DNA from: Aequorivita marisscotiae
GTDB lineage: Bacteria > Bacteroidota > Bacteroidia > Flavobacteriales > Flavobacteriaceae
Assembly: GCF_029814825.1 (NCBI RefSeq)
Contig: NZ_CP122379.1
Span: forward strand, 2,728,001 to 2,792,000
Reading direction: 5' to 3'
Length of the DNA: 64,000 nt
Below are positions 52,203-61,739 of the stretch, piece after piece. Position numbers and translations under genes: made by a program. Below the pieces are notes generated by a model. It had not been told where the DNA came from. It did no database searches and was given only the letters and a program-made list of their open reading frames with translations. Position 1 is the first letter of the stretch. Every line of letters begins with the position of its first letter.

Positions 52203-52252
52203 CTACCTTAAAGCTACCTTACTCCTACCTAACCCCTAGTATGGTGCTACTT
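52203..52252. repeat. 11-nt direct-repeat array CTACCT
   Basis: CTACCT starts at 52203, 52214 and 52225, then CTAGTA at 52236 and CTACTT at 52247: five positions exactly 11 bases apart. The first three are near-perfect (CTACCTTA or CTACCTAA). Head-to-tail sites 10-11 bases apart are the normal arrangement for OmpR/PhoB-type response regulators. It immediately follows the 22-nt array. Confidence 0.55.
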
Positions 52253-52333
52253 TCTTAATTTTTAAACTACTTTTAAATGTAAATGAACTTATGTATTGTA
52301 GAGCACAATAATTATATACGTTCCGAACAAAAA

Positions 52334-53140
52334 TTAATTACTAGGATTCTGCACATAACAATCCCGTGTTGTAAATGACCAGGTATTGCTATTAATGGCC
52401 TTTATGGTGTACGAATTAAATAATAAAATATGCTGTGCCCTTCCTGAATTATTTTCTATTTCAGAAATTTTATAATCATTATTATTATTATCAGGGAAAG
52501 ATTTAATGAAAAATTTACGAGTTGAAGAAACTGTGCTCAGTTCATATACATATGATGGATCATCCGTTGTTTTAACCAGTATTTCAATAGATTTATTATT
52601 ATTTAAAATATTATTAGTACTATTAGGGCCATCAAAGGCAATGGCAAACGGTTTGTTTAAGACATTAACAGCCTTCGGCAGTTCTATCGTCAATCGGGTA
52701 GTAGCGTCTGTATAGGTTGTAATATTATTAGTCCTTAACACCACAATACCTCCATCGGGTAAGCTGTTTAAAGCATTCGTCATTTGAGACGATGTCACGT
52801 TTACCTGATTCCCATTACTTCCACTTGGAAGATCAATATTTACATAAATCACTTTATTCGGAACCGCACAATCAGAGAAGTATCCATCAAATTTACCTAT
52901 AGTTACCCATTCAGCTGTAGAGCCAGTACTCATTAATACCTGCCCAACTTTTCCTTTTGATCCCTGAACTGATTCTGTTCCTCCCAAACGTATTCCTCCA
53001 TCAATTTGTATGCTACCACCATCGTTATCAGCGGTTTTCACAATATGCAAATCGCTTTTAGGATCAACGGTTCCTATACCAACCTGCGAATAGCCAATAA
53101 CAACAATCAATAGCGCAATAATTGTTAAACATCTTTTCAT
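52334..53140 (-). CDS. Exported VGIGT-type surface protein
   Basis: 268 residues with a signal peptide (MKRCLTIIALLIVVIGYSQ) followed directly by VGIGTVDPKSDLHIV, the same module as the gene at 20131, and then GSIQIDGGIRLGG and GQVLMSTGSTAEW, a pattern familiar from tail-fibre-like and peptidase-associated surface proteins. The C-terminal 170 residues (Thr/Asn-rich, SNGNQVNVTSSQMTNAL ... TTRDCYVQNPSN) contain two cysteines (SDCAVP, TRDCYV). No known domain and no type IX signal. Role unknown. Confidence 0.68.
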   Translation of the reverse strand: MKRCLTIIALLIVVIGYSQVGIGTVDPKSDLHIVKTADNDGGSIQIDGGIRLGGTESVQGSKGKVGQVLMSTGSTAEWVTIGKFDGYFSDCAVPNKVIYVNIDLPSGSNGNQVNVTSSQMTNALNSLPDGGIVVLRTNNITTYTDATTRLTIELPKAVNVLNKPFAIAFDGPNSTNNILNNNKSIEILVKTTDDPSYVYELSTVSSTRKFFIKSFPDNNNNDYKISEIENNSGRAQHILLFNSYTIKAINSNTWSFTTRDCYVQNPSN

Positions 53141-53178
53141 AAATAACGGTTTTAGATTCTAATCAATTTTAAAAACAA

Positions 53179-53206
53179 CAAATGTAAGTAATATATAATC
53201 CTACAA
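53179..53206 (-). promoter_or_regulatory. Promoter of the VGIGT surface-protein gene
   Basis: On the minus strand TTG (53206-53204), 17-base spacer, TACATTTG (53186-53179), then the ATG at 53140. Confidence 0.65.
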
Positions 53207-53431
53207 TTATTGAAATATACTAAATATTGAACCAATTAAAAAAGTTTCAACACCAATTAAATAGTAAAAAAACCACCCTATTTTCACTTAACAGAACATT
53301 AAACACATCTTATAAATCCTTCCCAATTGCCTGTTAAATAAAATTTAAACCAATCTACACCCCCACCCCTTTTTTATATATTCCCAAAACCATACATGTA
53401 AATAATACAAAACCTAAAAAACAAGTAGCTC

Positions 53432-55267
53432 ATGAAGGCTGAGGCCGATACGGAAAAAGAGGAATTAATTGGTGAACTCGCAGACGGAAAACGCACTGTA
53501 AAAAGTTTGCCTCATGGCGGTTTTCTGTTTTTGGAGCACGATGTACCTTTTCTCCTAATTTATCGGAAACGCCCTGATGATAAAGCTACATTGCGACTTG
53601 CACGAACGGGCGCAAGTTACTTGATTATCGGGGAGGATAATTTTGACTATTTCAGTGAATTTATCCGGCAACTTACCGCAAAAATGAGTGCAAGATTCGG
53701 CAGCTTTTTTTTAATGGAAATCTATAGTGGCCCCACAAACAGTACTGAATTTGTAATTCGCGGTCCTTCCCATAAATTACCAGTTTCTTTAGAAGTACTA
53801 CGTAAAGCCTTAGAAAATATTGAAGGTACAACCTACGGTGTAAAACTTAACGCCACCATAGAACAAACCAAGCAACGGCAACAAAAATCCGAAGATGCCT
53901 TAATGAGCATTTCCGAAATAAAAGATTGTGGCGGTACGCTAATTGGTTTAGAAATCCCACCGGTGTACCGCGCTAAAAATGGAGAGGTTTATCCGTTGTA
54001 CTTTAGGCAATTTCAAGAAAGTGTAGCTGTAGCGATCCATCAATCGGTTTTTGAGTTTTTGCGGGTGCAAACTTCCAGCAATCTGGCCAGCTATTACGCC
54101 CTGGGAAAAAGAGAAATTCACAAGGAGGTCTTTAAAATGGACCGGGAACTTACTGCCATAGAAAACAGTTATCAGTTTCTGTTGTTGGTAGCTCCCGTTA
54201 ATATACAAAGCATCCGATCTAAATTTTTTGAAAGCAATTTTAAAGATGTGGAAGAATATCATTATCGACTTCTGCCAATTGATCCGGATATTCTAAAAAG
54301 ACGACTGTATAACTTAGCGATAGACCAAATTGACGACCCCGCCTTGTCCTACCTTTTTCAGGAAAAAAGAGAGGAACTGGACCAACAGCTAACTATGCTG
54401 AAGGAACGCGGCTCTAAAAACTTTTTTTACAGTAGCGTACGTCTTTACAAAGGATTGGAAAAAACGCTTTCTGCTGAAGCCGAACTAATTCTTCAACATA
54501 TTCCTGAAGATATTTCAGAAGAAAATAAAGAGATTTTAGATGCAACCGCCTTCGCTAAAATGGCTAAAACAGAATTCGAATTCTTTAAACAACAAGATCC
54601 CAATTACCAATGTAAAGTGCATATTCGAAAAGATGTAAACGTAATGATGGTGAGCAACGGCGAACTTTACTTACCGGCAGATTACACTTTAACAAAAAAA
54701 GAGGCACAGGCATTAATTCAGCACGAAATAGGTACCCACGCCCTAACCCATTACAACGGATTGCAACAATCATTAAGCCAGTTAAGTGTAGGTTTTGCAG
54801 ATTACGATCCTTTACAGGAAGGAATTGCGGTGCTTTCGGAATATTTAATTGGCGGGCTTTCTGCCAACCGTCTGCGCATGTTGGCTGGCCGGGTGGTAGC
54901 CGGTGCAGCATTAATGGATAATGCCGAATTTAAAGAAGTATTTCATCTGCTTTATACCACCCATAATTTTTCAAAAGAACGGGCTTTCAATATTACGTCC
55001 AGAATGTTTCAAGGTGGGGGTTTCTTAAAAGATATTATTTACTTAAAAGGCTTGGTTCAACTGCGCGAATACCTTATAAATGGCGGCAATTTAGAATTTT
55101 TGCTAGCGGGAAAATTTGCACTAAAACACGTGCCAATGATTACAGATCTAACAGCCCGTGGCCTTTTAAAACCACCCAAATTAAAACCGAGATACCTACA
55201 GAATAAAGATTTTAAAGAACGAATAAACAAACTTAAACAAGGGGTTTCCCTTTCTAAATTACTCTAA
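53432..55267 (+). CDS. MATCAP-type (DUF1704) zinc metallopeptidase-like protein
   Basis: 611 residues. The DUF1704 family (Pfam) includes the eukaryotic tubulin tyrosine carboxypeptidase MATCAP and bacterial proteins labelled flavohemoglobin expression-modulating QEGLA-motif proteins. The metal site is visible: HEIGTH with His431, Glu432 and His436, followed by PLQEGIAVLSEY (Glu463, the QEGLA motif here as QEGIA). The N-terminal 250 residues are family-specific. No signal peptide is visible, so it should be cytosolic. It is followed after 2 bases by an ATP-grasp ligase and then by an aspartoacylase-family gene, forming an operon. Confidence 0.8.
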   Translation: MKAEADTEKEELIGELADGKRTVKSLPHGGFLFLEHDVPFLLIYRKRPDDKATLRLARTGASYLIIGEDNFDYFSEFIRQLTAKMSARFGSFFLMEIYSGPTNSTEFVIRGPSHKLPVSLEVLRKALENIEGTTYGVKLNATIEQTKQRQQKSEDALMSISEIKDCGGTLIGLEIPPVYRAKNGEVYPLYFRQFQESVAVAIHQSVFEFLRVQTSSNLASYYALGKREIHKEVFKMDRELTAIENSYQFLLLVAPVNIQSIRSKFFESNFKDVEEYHYRLLPIDPDILKRRLYNLAIDQIDDPALSYLFQEKREELDQQLTMLKERGSKNFFYSSVRLYKGLEKTLSAEAELILQHIPEDISEENKEILDATAFAKMAKTEFEFFKQQDPNYQCKVHIRKDVNVMMVSNGELYLPADYTLTKKEAQALIQHEIGTHALTHYNGLQQSLSQLSVGFADYDPLQEGIAVLSEYLIGGLSANRLRMLAGRVVAGAALMDNAEFKEVFHLLYTTHNFSKERAFNITSRMFQGGGFLKDIIYLKGLVQLREYLINGGNLEFLLAGKFALKHVPMITDLTARGLLKPPKLKPRYLQNKDFKERINKLKQGVSLSKLL

Positions 55268-55269
55268 AA

Positions 55270-56322
55270 ATGAAAATATGTTTTGTTATAAGCGACATTA
55301 AAACCGAAGCCTGCGGGACGACGGTAGTTATATTGAAAAAAGCGCACGAGCGTGGGCATAAAGTGTATGTAATGAGTGTGGGCGATTTTATCTTTCATCG
55401 CGATGAAAATATAAGTCTGCGTTGTAAAAAAATACCCGCATCTGTAAAAGGCGAAAGCGTTGAAGAATTTTGGGAACAGGTGCAAGACGATAAATTAAAA
55501 GCAAAAGCGGTGCCCAGCACAGATATGGATGTAGTGTTTTTGCGCAATAATCCTACCGAAGAAACATCAGACAGGCATTGGGCAGAACACAGCGGCATTG
55601 CCTTTGCGCGAATGATTCAGCAAAGTGGGGTTTTGGTGTTAAACGACGCATTTGCCATGAGCCACGCATTTATTGATAAATTATATTTTGAAGAATTACC
55701 TGCCGAAATTAAACCCGACAGTTTAATTACTCGTAATAAAGAAGACTTGCTGGAATTCTGGGAACGAATGGGTAAAAAAATGGTGCTAAAACCTTTGGAA
55801 GGCTCAGGCGGTCAAGATGTGTATTTAATTGATAAGGCCAAAAAAAATCTCAATCAAATAGTAGATACTATTAGTGCTAAAGGCTATATAATTGCTCAAG
55901 AATTTTTACCAGAAGTAAGCAAAGGCGATGTACGGGTAATTTTAATGAATGGGAAAATTCTCGAAGAAAACGGCGAAAAAGCAATTATTAGAAGGGTAAA
56001 TAGCGACAATTCCGAATTTAGAAGCAATCTCTCCTTGGGTGCAAAAGCTAAAAAAGCAAAGCTCACTCCCGAAATAGAAAAAATTGTTTCATTAACGGCT
56101 CCAAAATTAATTAGAGACGGACTCTTCTTCGTGGGATTAGATATTGTAAACGATAAATTAATAGAAATTAATGTTTTAAGTCCAGGTGGATTGGATTATT
56201 GCGAAAACATAAAACTGCCCGCATTTACAGACACCGTAGTTGAAGCTATTGAACGAAAAATTGAATATAAAAAATATTATAAAAATAGCCTGACCAACAA
56301 AGAATTAGCCACCATGGATTAA
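55270..56322 (+). CDS. ATP-grasp ligase, glutathione-synthetase-like
   Basis: 350 residues with a GshB-like outline: N-terminal MKICFVISDIKTEACGTTVV, central HRDENISLR, DVVFLRNNPTEE and the ATP-grasp domain (about 165-315: MVLKPLEGSGGQDVYLI, IAQEFLPEVSKGDVRVILMNG, LIEINVLSPGG with the Mg-binding residues). It forms amide bonds from a carboxyl-phosphate intermediate. A glutathione role is doubtful: a gamma-glutamylcysteine ligase is not next to it, and the window has bshA for bacillithiol instead. Genetic linkage with a MATCAP-type peptidase suggests peptide-tail ligation. Confidence 0.82.
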   Translation: MKICFVISDIKTEACGTTVVILKKAHERGHKVYVMSVGDFIFHRDENISLRCKKIPASVKGESVEEFWEQVQDDKLKAKAVPSTDMDVVFLRNNPTEETSDRHWAEHSGIAFARMIQQSGVLVLNDAFAMSHAFIDKLYFEELPAEIKPDSLITRNKEDLLEFWERMGKKMVLKPLEGSGGQDVYLIDKAKKNLNQIVDTISAKGYIIAQEFLPEVSKGDVRVILMNGKILEENGEKAIIRRVNSDNSEFRSNLSLGAKAKKAKLTPEIEKIVSLTAPKLIRDGLFFVGLDIVNDKLIEINVLSPGGLDYCENIKLPAFTDTVVEAIERKIEYKKYYKNSLTNKELATMD

Positions 56323-56367
56323 TTTGAATTTATACTGTAAGCTGTGTGAAGAAAAATTAAAAATGAA

Positions 56368-57276
56368 ATGAAAAAGTTAGAAAATAAAATACCTAGAATT
56401 ATAGGAACCTATACTTCTAAAATTGAAGGTCCGTTGCTGTTTATATCTGCTGGAATCCACGGCAATGAGCCCAGTGGTGTTTTGGCCCTTCAAAATGTAT
56501 TTAAAATATTAGAAGCCGAAAAACCTGAAATAAAGGGTAAAATTGTCGGTGTATCGGGAAATAGAGCGGCGCTCGAAAGAGACGTTCGTTTTATAGATGA
56601 AGATTTAAACCGAACGTGGACGGTAGAAAATATTCAAAATAAAATAACAGACAGCCAGGAAAAGAAAGAAATGTTTGAAATTATTGACGTTTTAAATCAA
56701 TTTTCTAAAGAAGAATTTACCGAACGATATTTTTTAGACTGTCATACCACTTCTGCAGCTAGCCTACCCTATATTTCAGTTCAGGAAGTGAATGACAATG
56801 ACGCATGGGCACATAAATTTCCCACCCATATTATCCGCGGATTTTCCGATATAGTGCTTGGGTGTATAGACCATTACGAAAGTAGAATTGGAATAACCGG
56901 TTTTGTTTTTGAAGGTGGACAACACGAAAGCAAAGTGGCAAAAATGAATCACGAAGGTATTATCTGGCTAGCAATTCAAAATGCCAACGATTTAGATTTA
57001 AACAAACTAAACCAATACCCCGAAGCCGCTAAAATGCTTCAAAAAAATAAAGAAGAACAAAAAACTTTTGAAATCTGTTATCGTCACGGTTTAAATAACA
57101 ACGATACATTTAAAATGCAACCCGGTTATAAAAATTTCCAACCGATTAAAAAAGGTGAGCTATTGGCACAGCAAAACGGAAAACCCATTTATAGCGAATG
57201 GGATGCCTATATTTTTATGCCATTGTACCAAAAGCAAGGAAATGACGGCTTTTTTGTAGTAACGGAAGCACAGTAA
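56368..57276 (+). CDS. Succinylglutamate desuccinylase/aspartoacylase-family (M14-like) zinc hydrolase
   Basis: 302 residues. The zinc motif HGNEPSG gives His31 and Glu34, and the third ligand His lies in FLDCHTTSA (about residue 126). The fold is that of AstE/AspA, related to M14 carboxypeptidases. It would remove an acyl or amino-acyl group from an amide. As the third gene of the DUF1704/ATP-grasp operon (45-base gap) it may reverse or process the ligase product. It converges with the SDR gene. Confidence 0.83.
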   Translation: MKKLENKIPRIIGTYTSKIEGPLLFISAGIHGNEPSGVLALQNVFKILEAEKPEIKGKIVGVSGNRAALERDVRFIDEDLNRTWTVENIQNKITDSQEKKEMFEIIDVLNQFSKEEFTERYFLDCHTTSAASLPYISVQEVNDNDAWAHKFPTHIIRGFSDIVLGCIDHYESRIGITGFVFEGGQHESKVAKMNHEGIIWLAIQNANDLDLNKLNQYPEAAKMLQKNKEEQKTFEICYRHGLNNNDTFKMQPGYKNFQPIKKGELLAQQNGKPIYSEWDAYIFMPLYQKQGNDGFFVVTEAQ

Positions 57277-57293
57277 ACAAACCGCACTTTTCG

Positions 57294-58142
57294 CTACCCT
57301 CCTATTATTTCTCCACCGTTTACGTGTATAAACTGTCCAGTTACATAACTGCTATCCTCACAAGCCAAATAAACATAAGCGGGCGCCACCTCGCTGGGTT
57401 GGCCCGGCCTACCCAAAGGTGTATCTCTACCAAAGTCCGAAACATTGTCTAGGGTTGCAGGAATTAAAGGTGTCCAAATTGGTCCGGGCGCCACGCCATT
57501 AACGCGGATTTTCTTTGCTGCAAGATTTTTAGACAAGGAACGTGTAAAACTTACAATTGCTCCTTTGGTACTTGCGTAATCTATTAAATGATCACTCCCC
57601 CGATATGCCGTAACCGAACTCGTATTTATTATACAATCGCCTTCGTTTAAATATTTCAAGGCAGCTCGCGTTATGCGGAAATACGAATAAATATTGGTTT
57701 CAAAAGTTTGGTGCAATTGTGGATCGTTAATCTGCAATAGACTGTCTTGGGCAAATTGCATTGCGGCATTATTTACTACGACATTCAGCTTTCCGAATTT
57801 GGATATACATTGCTCCACCACCTTTTCACAAAAAACAGCATCTCTAAGATCTCCTGCAATAATAATACAGTCGCTCCCTTCTGCTTTAACCATTTCGCTG
57901 GTTTTTTTGGCATCTTTGTCTTCTTCCAAATACACAATAGCAATATTGGCGCCTTCTCTTGCAAAATGCACAGCTACGCTCCTACCAATTCCGCTGTCGC
58001 CACCGGTTATTAGAGCCACTTTATTTTTTAATTTTTCACTTCCTTTATACCCCTTACGAATAATTTCGGGCTGCGGTTTCATCTTTGTTTCCTTACCGGG
58101 TTGCCTTTGTGTTTGATCGGGTATTTTTTTCTCCTTTTTCAT
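57294..58142 (-). CDS. SDR-family oxidoreductase, general-stress type
   Basis: 282 residues with a 40-residue basic N-terminal extension (KKEKKIPDQTQRQPGKETKM), then the NAD(P)-binding GGDSGIGRSVAVHFAREGA, NNAAMQ, the catalytic Ser and Tyr-x3-Lys in INTSSVTAYRGSDHLIDYAS followed by TKG (YASTK), and VNGVAPGPIWTP. This layout matches YhdF/YhxC-like stress dehydrogenases. Substrate unknown. Confidence 0.88.
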   Translation of the reverse strand: MKKEKKIPDQTQRQPGKETKMKPQPEIIRKGYKGSEKLKNKVALITGGDSGIGRSVAVHFAREGANIAIVYLEEDKDAKKTSEMVKAEGSDCIIIAGDLRDAVFCEKVVEQCISKFGKLNVVVNNAAMQFAQDSLLQINDPQLHQTFETNIYSYFRITRAALKYLNEGDCIINTSSVTAYRGSDHLIDYASTKGAIVSFTRSLSKNLAAKKIRVNGVAPGPIWTPLIPATLDNVSDFGRDTPLGRPGQPSEVAPAYVYLACEDSSYVTGQFIHVNGGEIIGG

Positions 58143-58358
58143 AGAAACTTCATTTAAACCATTAAAATAATAAAAAAGAAAAATGAGTATATTATTTTTA
58201 ATAGGAAATTAACAGCGCTAGTATTTGCTAATCTGCATAGGTGTTAAATTCCACTTAAAGGGGATTTAAAGTTTTATAAATGTGAAGGTTGTGCTTTAAA
58301 GTATTATTTAATTTTAAAGTACAAAACACTAAAAATTAATCATCAAATAAATTATATT

Positions 58359-58496
58359 ATGGGAGATACAACGAATGGTTTTGGTAAAAAACGAGATTAC
58401 AACCAATATGGCGAAGTGGAAAAAGATCCGGAGGACACAAAGAAAGAACGCGATTTACCCAAACCTGCCAATAAGGGTGTTAAAAAGAAAAAATAG
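58359..58496 (+). CDS. Small hydrophilic protein, unknown
   Basis: 45 residues, MGDTTNGFGKKRDYNQYGEV then KDPEDTKKERDLPKPANKGV and a KKKK end. It has a proper ATG and stop, and it lies on the plus strand facing the LigD gene (31-base gap). Highly charged and probably disordered. No family recognised, and no function assigned. Confidence 0.5.
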   Translation: MGDTTNGFGKKRDYNQYGEVEKDPEDTKKERDLPKPANKGVKKKK

Positions 58497-58527
58497 GTCT
58501 AGACTTTTATTAGAGTGGGTTATAAAC

Positions 58528-60957
58528 TTACTTTTCTGAATTCAAATTATCAATTGCGGCCTCCATTGAAATACCTGTTTGTAATACAGGGGAAAAAATA
58601 TCGCCCATTTTTTTAATTCGTTCGGGCATGGTCTTTATTGTAAAGTCCAAAATAGATAATCCAGAAGTTAGTTCGCTCCAAAGCAGCGGTGCAGAAACCG
58701 GAGCTCCTTCTTTCGGCCGTACACAATAGGGCGCTGCCAAGGTTTGTCCGCGTCGGTTTTGCAAATAATCCAAGTATATTTTCCCTTTGCGTTTTGTTAA
58801 TGCGCGTTCCATAGTTGTAAACTTTGGGAGTTTTTCTTGAACAAAATAACACAGCAGTTTTGTAAAATCCCGCGCTTCTTCAAAGCTGTATTTGTTATCT
58901 AAGGGGATATAAATATGCAACCCCGAGGAACCCGAAGTTTTTGGATAGCCTTCTATATTTGCAATATCCAAAACTTCTTTTACGGCAAGAGCTACTTCAA
59001 TTACATCTTCAAAAGTGTTTTTAGCCGAAGGATCTATGTCTATAACCGTGTATGTGGGGCGCTCCAAATTTTGAATGGTTGCGTTCCAAGGATTTATTTC
59101 AATACACCCTAAATTCGCCATATAAAGCAACGTTGCCACATTTTGGCACAACAAATACGCAATGTTTTTCTTTGACGATTTAGAATATATTTCTTCCGTT
59201 TTTACCCATTCCGGCAAAGTTTCATTGTCCTTTTGATAAAAAGAGGCATTGCGAATACCATTGGGATGTCTGTGTAAATTTTGAGGTCTATCTATGAGGT
59301 AGGGCAATATGATGTCTGAAATATTTAAATAGTAATCTATTAAATCGTATTTGGTATATCCGGCATCCGGCCAATACACCTTCTCCAAATTAGTAAGAGG
59401 CACATGAAAACCATCTACTTCTAAGGTTGAAGAATTTTTTTTCGAATTAGAAACTGATCCTTCTTTTACAGTTTGCGGACTTATTTCTGCGGGTTCCTTA
59501 TCATTTCGCAGGCTTTTATAAACGGGATGCCGCATTAGACCGTTTTTGGTCCACTCAGAAAATTTTACTTCGCAGATTAATTTTGGAGCTACAAAATGTG
59601 GAATTCTTCCTTTTAACGGCAATTTTTTGGCAAATGGGTTTATATCGGTTTCTATAGCTTTCAACTTTTTTAATAATTCCCTTTGCTCTTTATTTGAAAA
59701 ACCAGAACCACAATTACCAACATACACCAACTTTTCGCCTTTATACATCCCTAAAATCAAGGAGCCGAAAATACTTCCTCCGCTCTCAGACTCGGTGTAA
59801 CCACAAATTATGGCTTCTTCAGTAGTACTATCTTTTATTTTTAACCACTTTTCACTTCTATAACCAGGTGTATAAGTAGAATCGGCCTTTTTGGCAATTA
59901 CCCCTTCCATACCTGCAGCAATAGCCCGGTTGTAAAGTGTTGGCCCCATACCTTCAATATGGTCACAATAATAAACGTGCTTTAAACCTTCTAAAATATC
60001 GGGAAGCAGACTTTTTCTTTCAAGTAACGATAAGGCAATAGTATCGTGACCGTTTAAGTGAAGCAAATCAAAAACGTAATAGCGCAATTCCCCAACGGTT
60101 TTATTAGGATCGTACTTTTGAAGTTTCTGAAAATTGGGCTTTCCTTGTTTATTTACAATAACTACTTCGCCATCCAGAATACAATTATGTGGAATGTTTT
60201 GCAATTCGTTTTGCAAGAGTGCAAACTTAGTATTGTACATTACCCCATTCCGCGAATAAAGCGACACTTCGCCATTTTTTATATGAGATAACATTCTATA
60301 TCCATCCCATTTTAACTCGAAAACCCATTGTGGATCCTTAAAAATGTTTTTTGCCGGACTGGCAAGCATGGGCTTTACAAATTGATCTATATTTAATGAA
60401 ATTTCACTTGCAACGGTTTTAGATTGTGGTGTGGCTGCAAAAATTTCGGCGTCGTAATGCAGTTGGGTTGCGTATTTATCTGTTTTTTTAATCAGTAGCC
60501 ATTGGTTTTTCTCTTCGCCTCGCGCAGTGCGTACAAGTGCAAAACTCCCTTTAATTTTTTCCCCAAAGAATTCAATTTTTAAATCGCCGTTTTTTAATTG
60601 TTTTACGGGGTCGCTTCCCACTTCACTTTTTAATACGCTATATGTTCCCTGGTCCCAAATGCTCATAACCCCGGCGCCATAGTTGCCTTTTGGGATAGTG
60701 CCCTGAAAGCTTAAATATTTTACCGGATGATCCTCGGTCATAATCGCCAAACGTTTGTCCGTAGGATTTAAGGATGGCCCTTTAGGTACTGCCCAACTTT
60801 TAAGAACGCCTTCCATTTCCAAACGCAGGTCATAATGCAAGTGGCGCGCTTGGTGCCTTTGTATTACAAAACGCAACCCGTTAGATTTATCTAAATCGCC
60901 CGGCGGCTCAGGGGTTTTGTTGAATTCACGTTTCTTTATGTATTCGTTCAATCCCAC
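58528..60957 (-). CDS. ligD: DNA ligase D, three-domain NHEJ enzyme
   Basis: 809 residues in the order phosphoesterase, ligase, polymerase. Phosphoesterase: RHQARHLHYDLRLEMEG (about 34-50, metal site His/Asp). Ligase: FELKWDGYRM with the adenylated Lys216, and an OB fold containing GLMRHPVYKSLR. Polymerase (about 520-800): TVIDIDPSAKNTFEDV (catalytic Asp pair), SGSSGLHIYIPL and DYLQNRRGQTLAAPY. It repairs double-strand breaks with Ku. Ku ends 2 bases before its start, so the two are one operon. Confidence 0.96.
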   Translation of the reverse strand: MGLNEYIKKREFNKTPEPPGDLDKSNGLRFVIQRHQARHLHYDLRLEMEGVLKSWAVPKGPSLNPTDKRLAIMTEDHPVKYLSFQGTIPKGNYGAGVMSIWDQGTYSVLKSEVGSDPVKQLKNGDLKIEFFGEKIKGSFALVRTARGEEKNQWLLIKKTDKYATQLHYDAEIFAATPQSKTVASEISLNIDQFVKPMLASPAKNIFKDPQWVFELKWDGYRMLSHIKNGEVSLYSRNGVMYNTKFALLQNELQNIPHNCILDGEVVIVNKQGKPNFQKLQKYDPNKTVGELRYYVFDLLHLNGHDTIALSLLERKSLLPDILEGLKHVYYCDHIEGMGPTLYNRAIAAGMEGVIAKKADSTYTPGYRSEKWLKIKDSTTEEAIICGYTESESGGSIFGSLILGMYKGEKLVYVGNCGSGFSNKEQRELLKKLKAIETDINPFAKKLPLKGRIPHFVAPKLICEVKFSEWTKNGLMRHPVYKSLRNDKEPAEISPQTVKEGSVSNSKKNSSTLEVDGFHVPLTNLEKVYWPDAGYTKYDLIDYYLNISDIILPYLIDRPQNLHRHPNGIRNASFYQKDNETLPEWVKTEEIYSKSSKKNIAYLLCQNVATLLYMANLGCIEINPWNATIQNLERPTYTVIDIDPSAKNTFEDVIEVALAVKEVLDIANIEGYPKTSGSSGLHIYIPLDNKYSFEEARDFTKLLCYFVQEKLPKFTTMERALTKRKGKIYLDYLQNRRGQTLAAPYCVRPKEGAPVSAPLLWSELTSGLSILDFTIKTMPERIKKMGDIFSPVLQTGISMEAAIDNLNSEK

Positions 60958-60959
60958 AA

Positions 60960-61739
60960 TTATGAGGCTTTGGCTTTTTTCTTTTTCTTCTCTAAACTGG
61001 CTTTTAACTTAGCCATTAAATCTTTGGCGGGGGTTGGAGTATTGTCAATTTTTGTGGTTTTGGTCTTTTTTCCTGAGCTTTTATTGTCAATTATTTTCAT
61101 CAACTGTTTGTTGTAAACATCTTTGTATTTATCCAGTTTAAAAGTTTCGGTATAATTTTCAATTAGTGATAGGGCCATTTCAACTTCCTTTTTTGAAACT
61201 TTTGTGTCTGATAATTTTAAATCTGCAGGATCGCGAATTTCCTCCGCAAAACGGATAACGTGTAGCACCAGCACATTTTTATAAACCCCGATTAAACTCA
61301 GGTTTTCCTTTTGCCGCATTACAAATGTTGCAACTCCCAATTTCCCGGTTTTTTTTAGTGCGTCTCGCAAAAGGTTGTAACTTTTGCCTCCTTCCTTTTG
61401 GGGTTCCAAAAAATAAGGGCTCTTAAAAAGTAGGTCGCTTACCTCCTCCTCGTCCACAAATTCTTCAATGTCTATGGTTTTGCTTTTTTTCATATTGGCT
61501 TTTTCAAAATCATCTTTCTCCAAAACCACATAGGCATCGTCTTTTTTAAATCCCTTTACTATATCCTTCCAAGCTACTTCCTTCCCAGTTTCCTCATTAA
61601 CACGTTTATACCGGATACGCGCATTATCGTGTTTATCCAACATATCCAAGTCCAGCCTTCTATCTTCCGTTGCGCTGTACATTTTTATGGGAATAGACAC
61701 AAGGCCAAAACTGATGGAGCCGTTCCAAATTGATCTCAT
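60960..61739 (-). CDS. ku: Bacterial Ku end-binding protein
   Basis: 259 residues: MRSIWNGSISFGLVSIPIKM is the Ku signature N-terminus, the core beta-barrel includes RIRYKRVNEETGKEVAW and PYFLEPQKEGGKSYNLL, and the C-terminal tail is Lys-rich (KASLEKKKKKAKAS), as in other bacterial Ku proteins. It threads onto DNA ends and recruits LigD, whose gene follows directly. Confidence 0.96.
   Translation of the reverse strand: MRSIWNGSISFGLVSIPIKMYSATEDRRLDLDMLDKHDNARIRYKRVNEETGKEVAWKDIVKGFKKDDAYVVLEKDDFEKANMKKSKTIDIEEFVDEEEVSDLLFKSPYFLEPQKEGGKSYNLLRDALKKTGKLGVATFVMRQKENLSLIGVYKNVLVLHVIRFAEEIRDPADLKLSDTKVSKKEVEMALSLIENYTETFKLDKYKDVYNKQLMKIIDNKSSGKKTKTTKIDNTPTPAKDLMAKLKASLEKKKKKAKAS

Noticed and set aside
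52113-52252. CRISPR array in the periodic repeat region
   Set aside because: Units repeat every 22 or 11 bases with no room for spacers, and no cas genes are present.
55270-56322. Glutathione synthetase as a specific call
   Set aside because: The fold is GshB-like but there is no neighbouring gamma-glutamylcysteine ligase and the window has bshA, so only ATP-grasp ligase is supported.
57694-58116. 140-codon plus-strand open frame inside the SDR gene
   Set aside because: Opposite strand of a well-conserved SDR; no recognisable domain.
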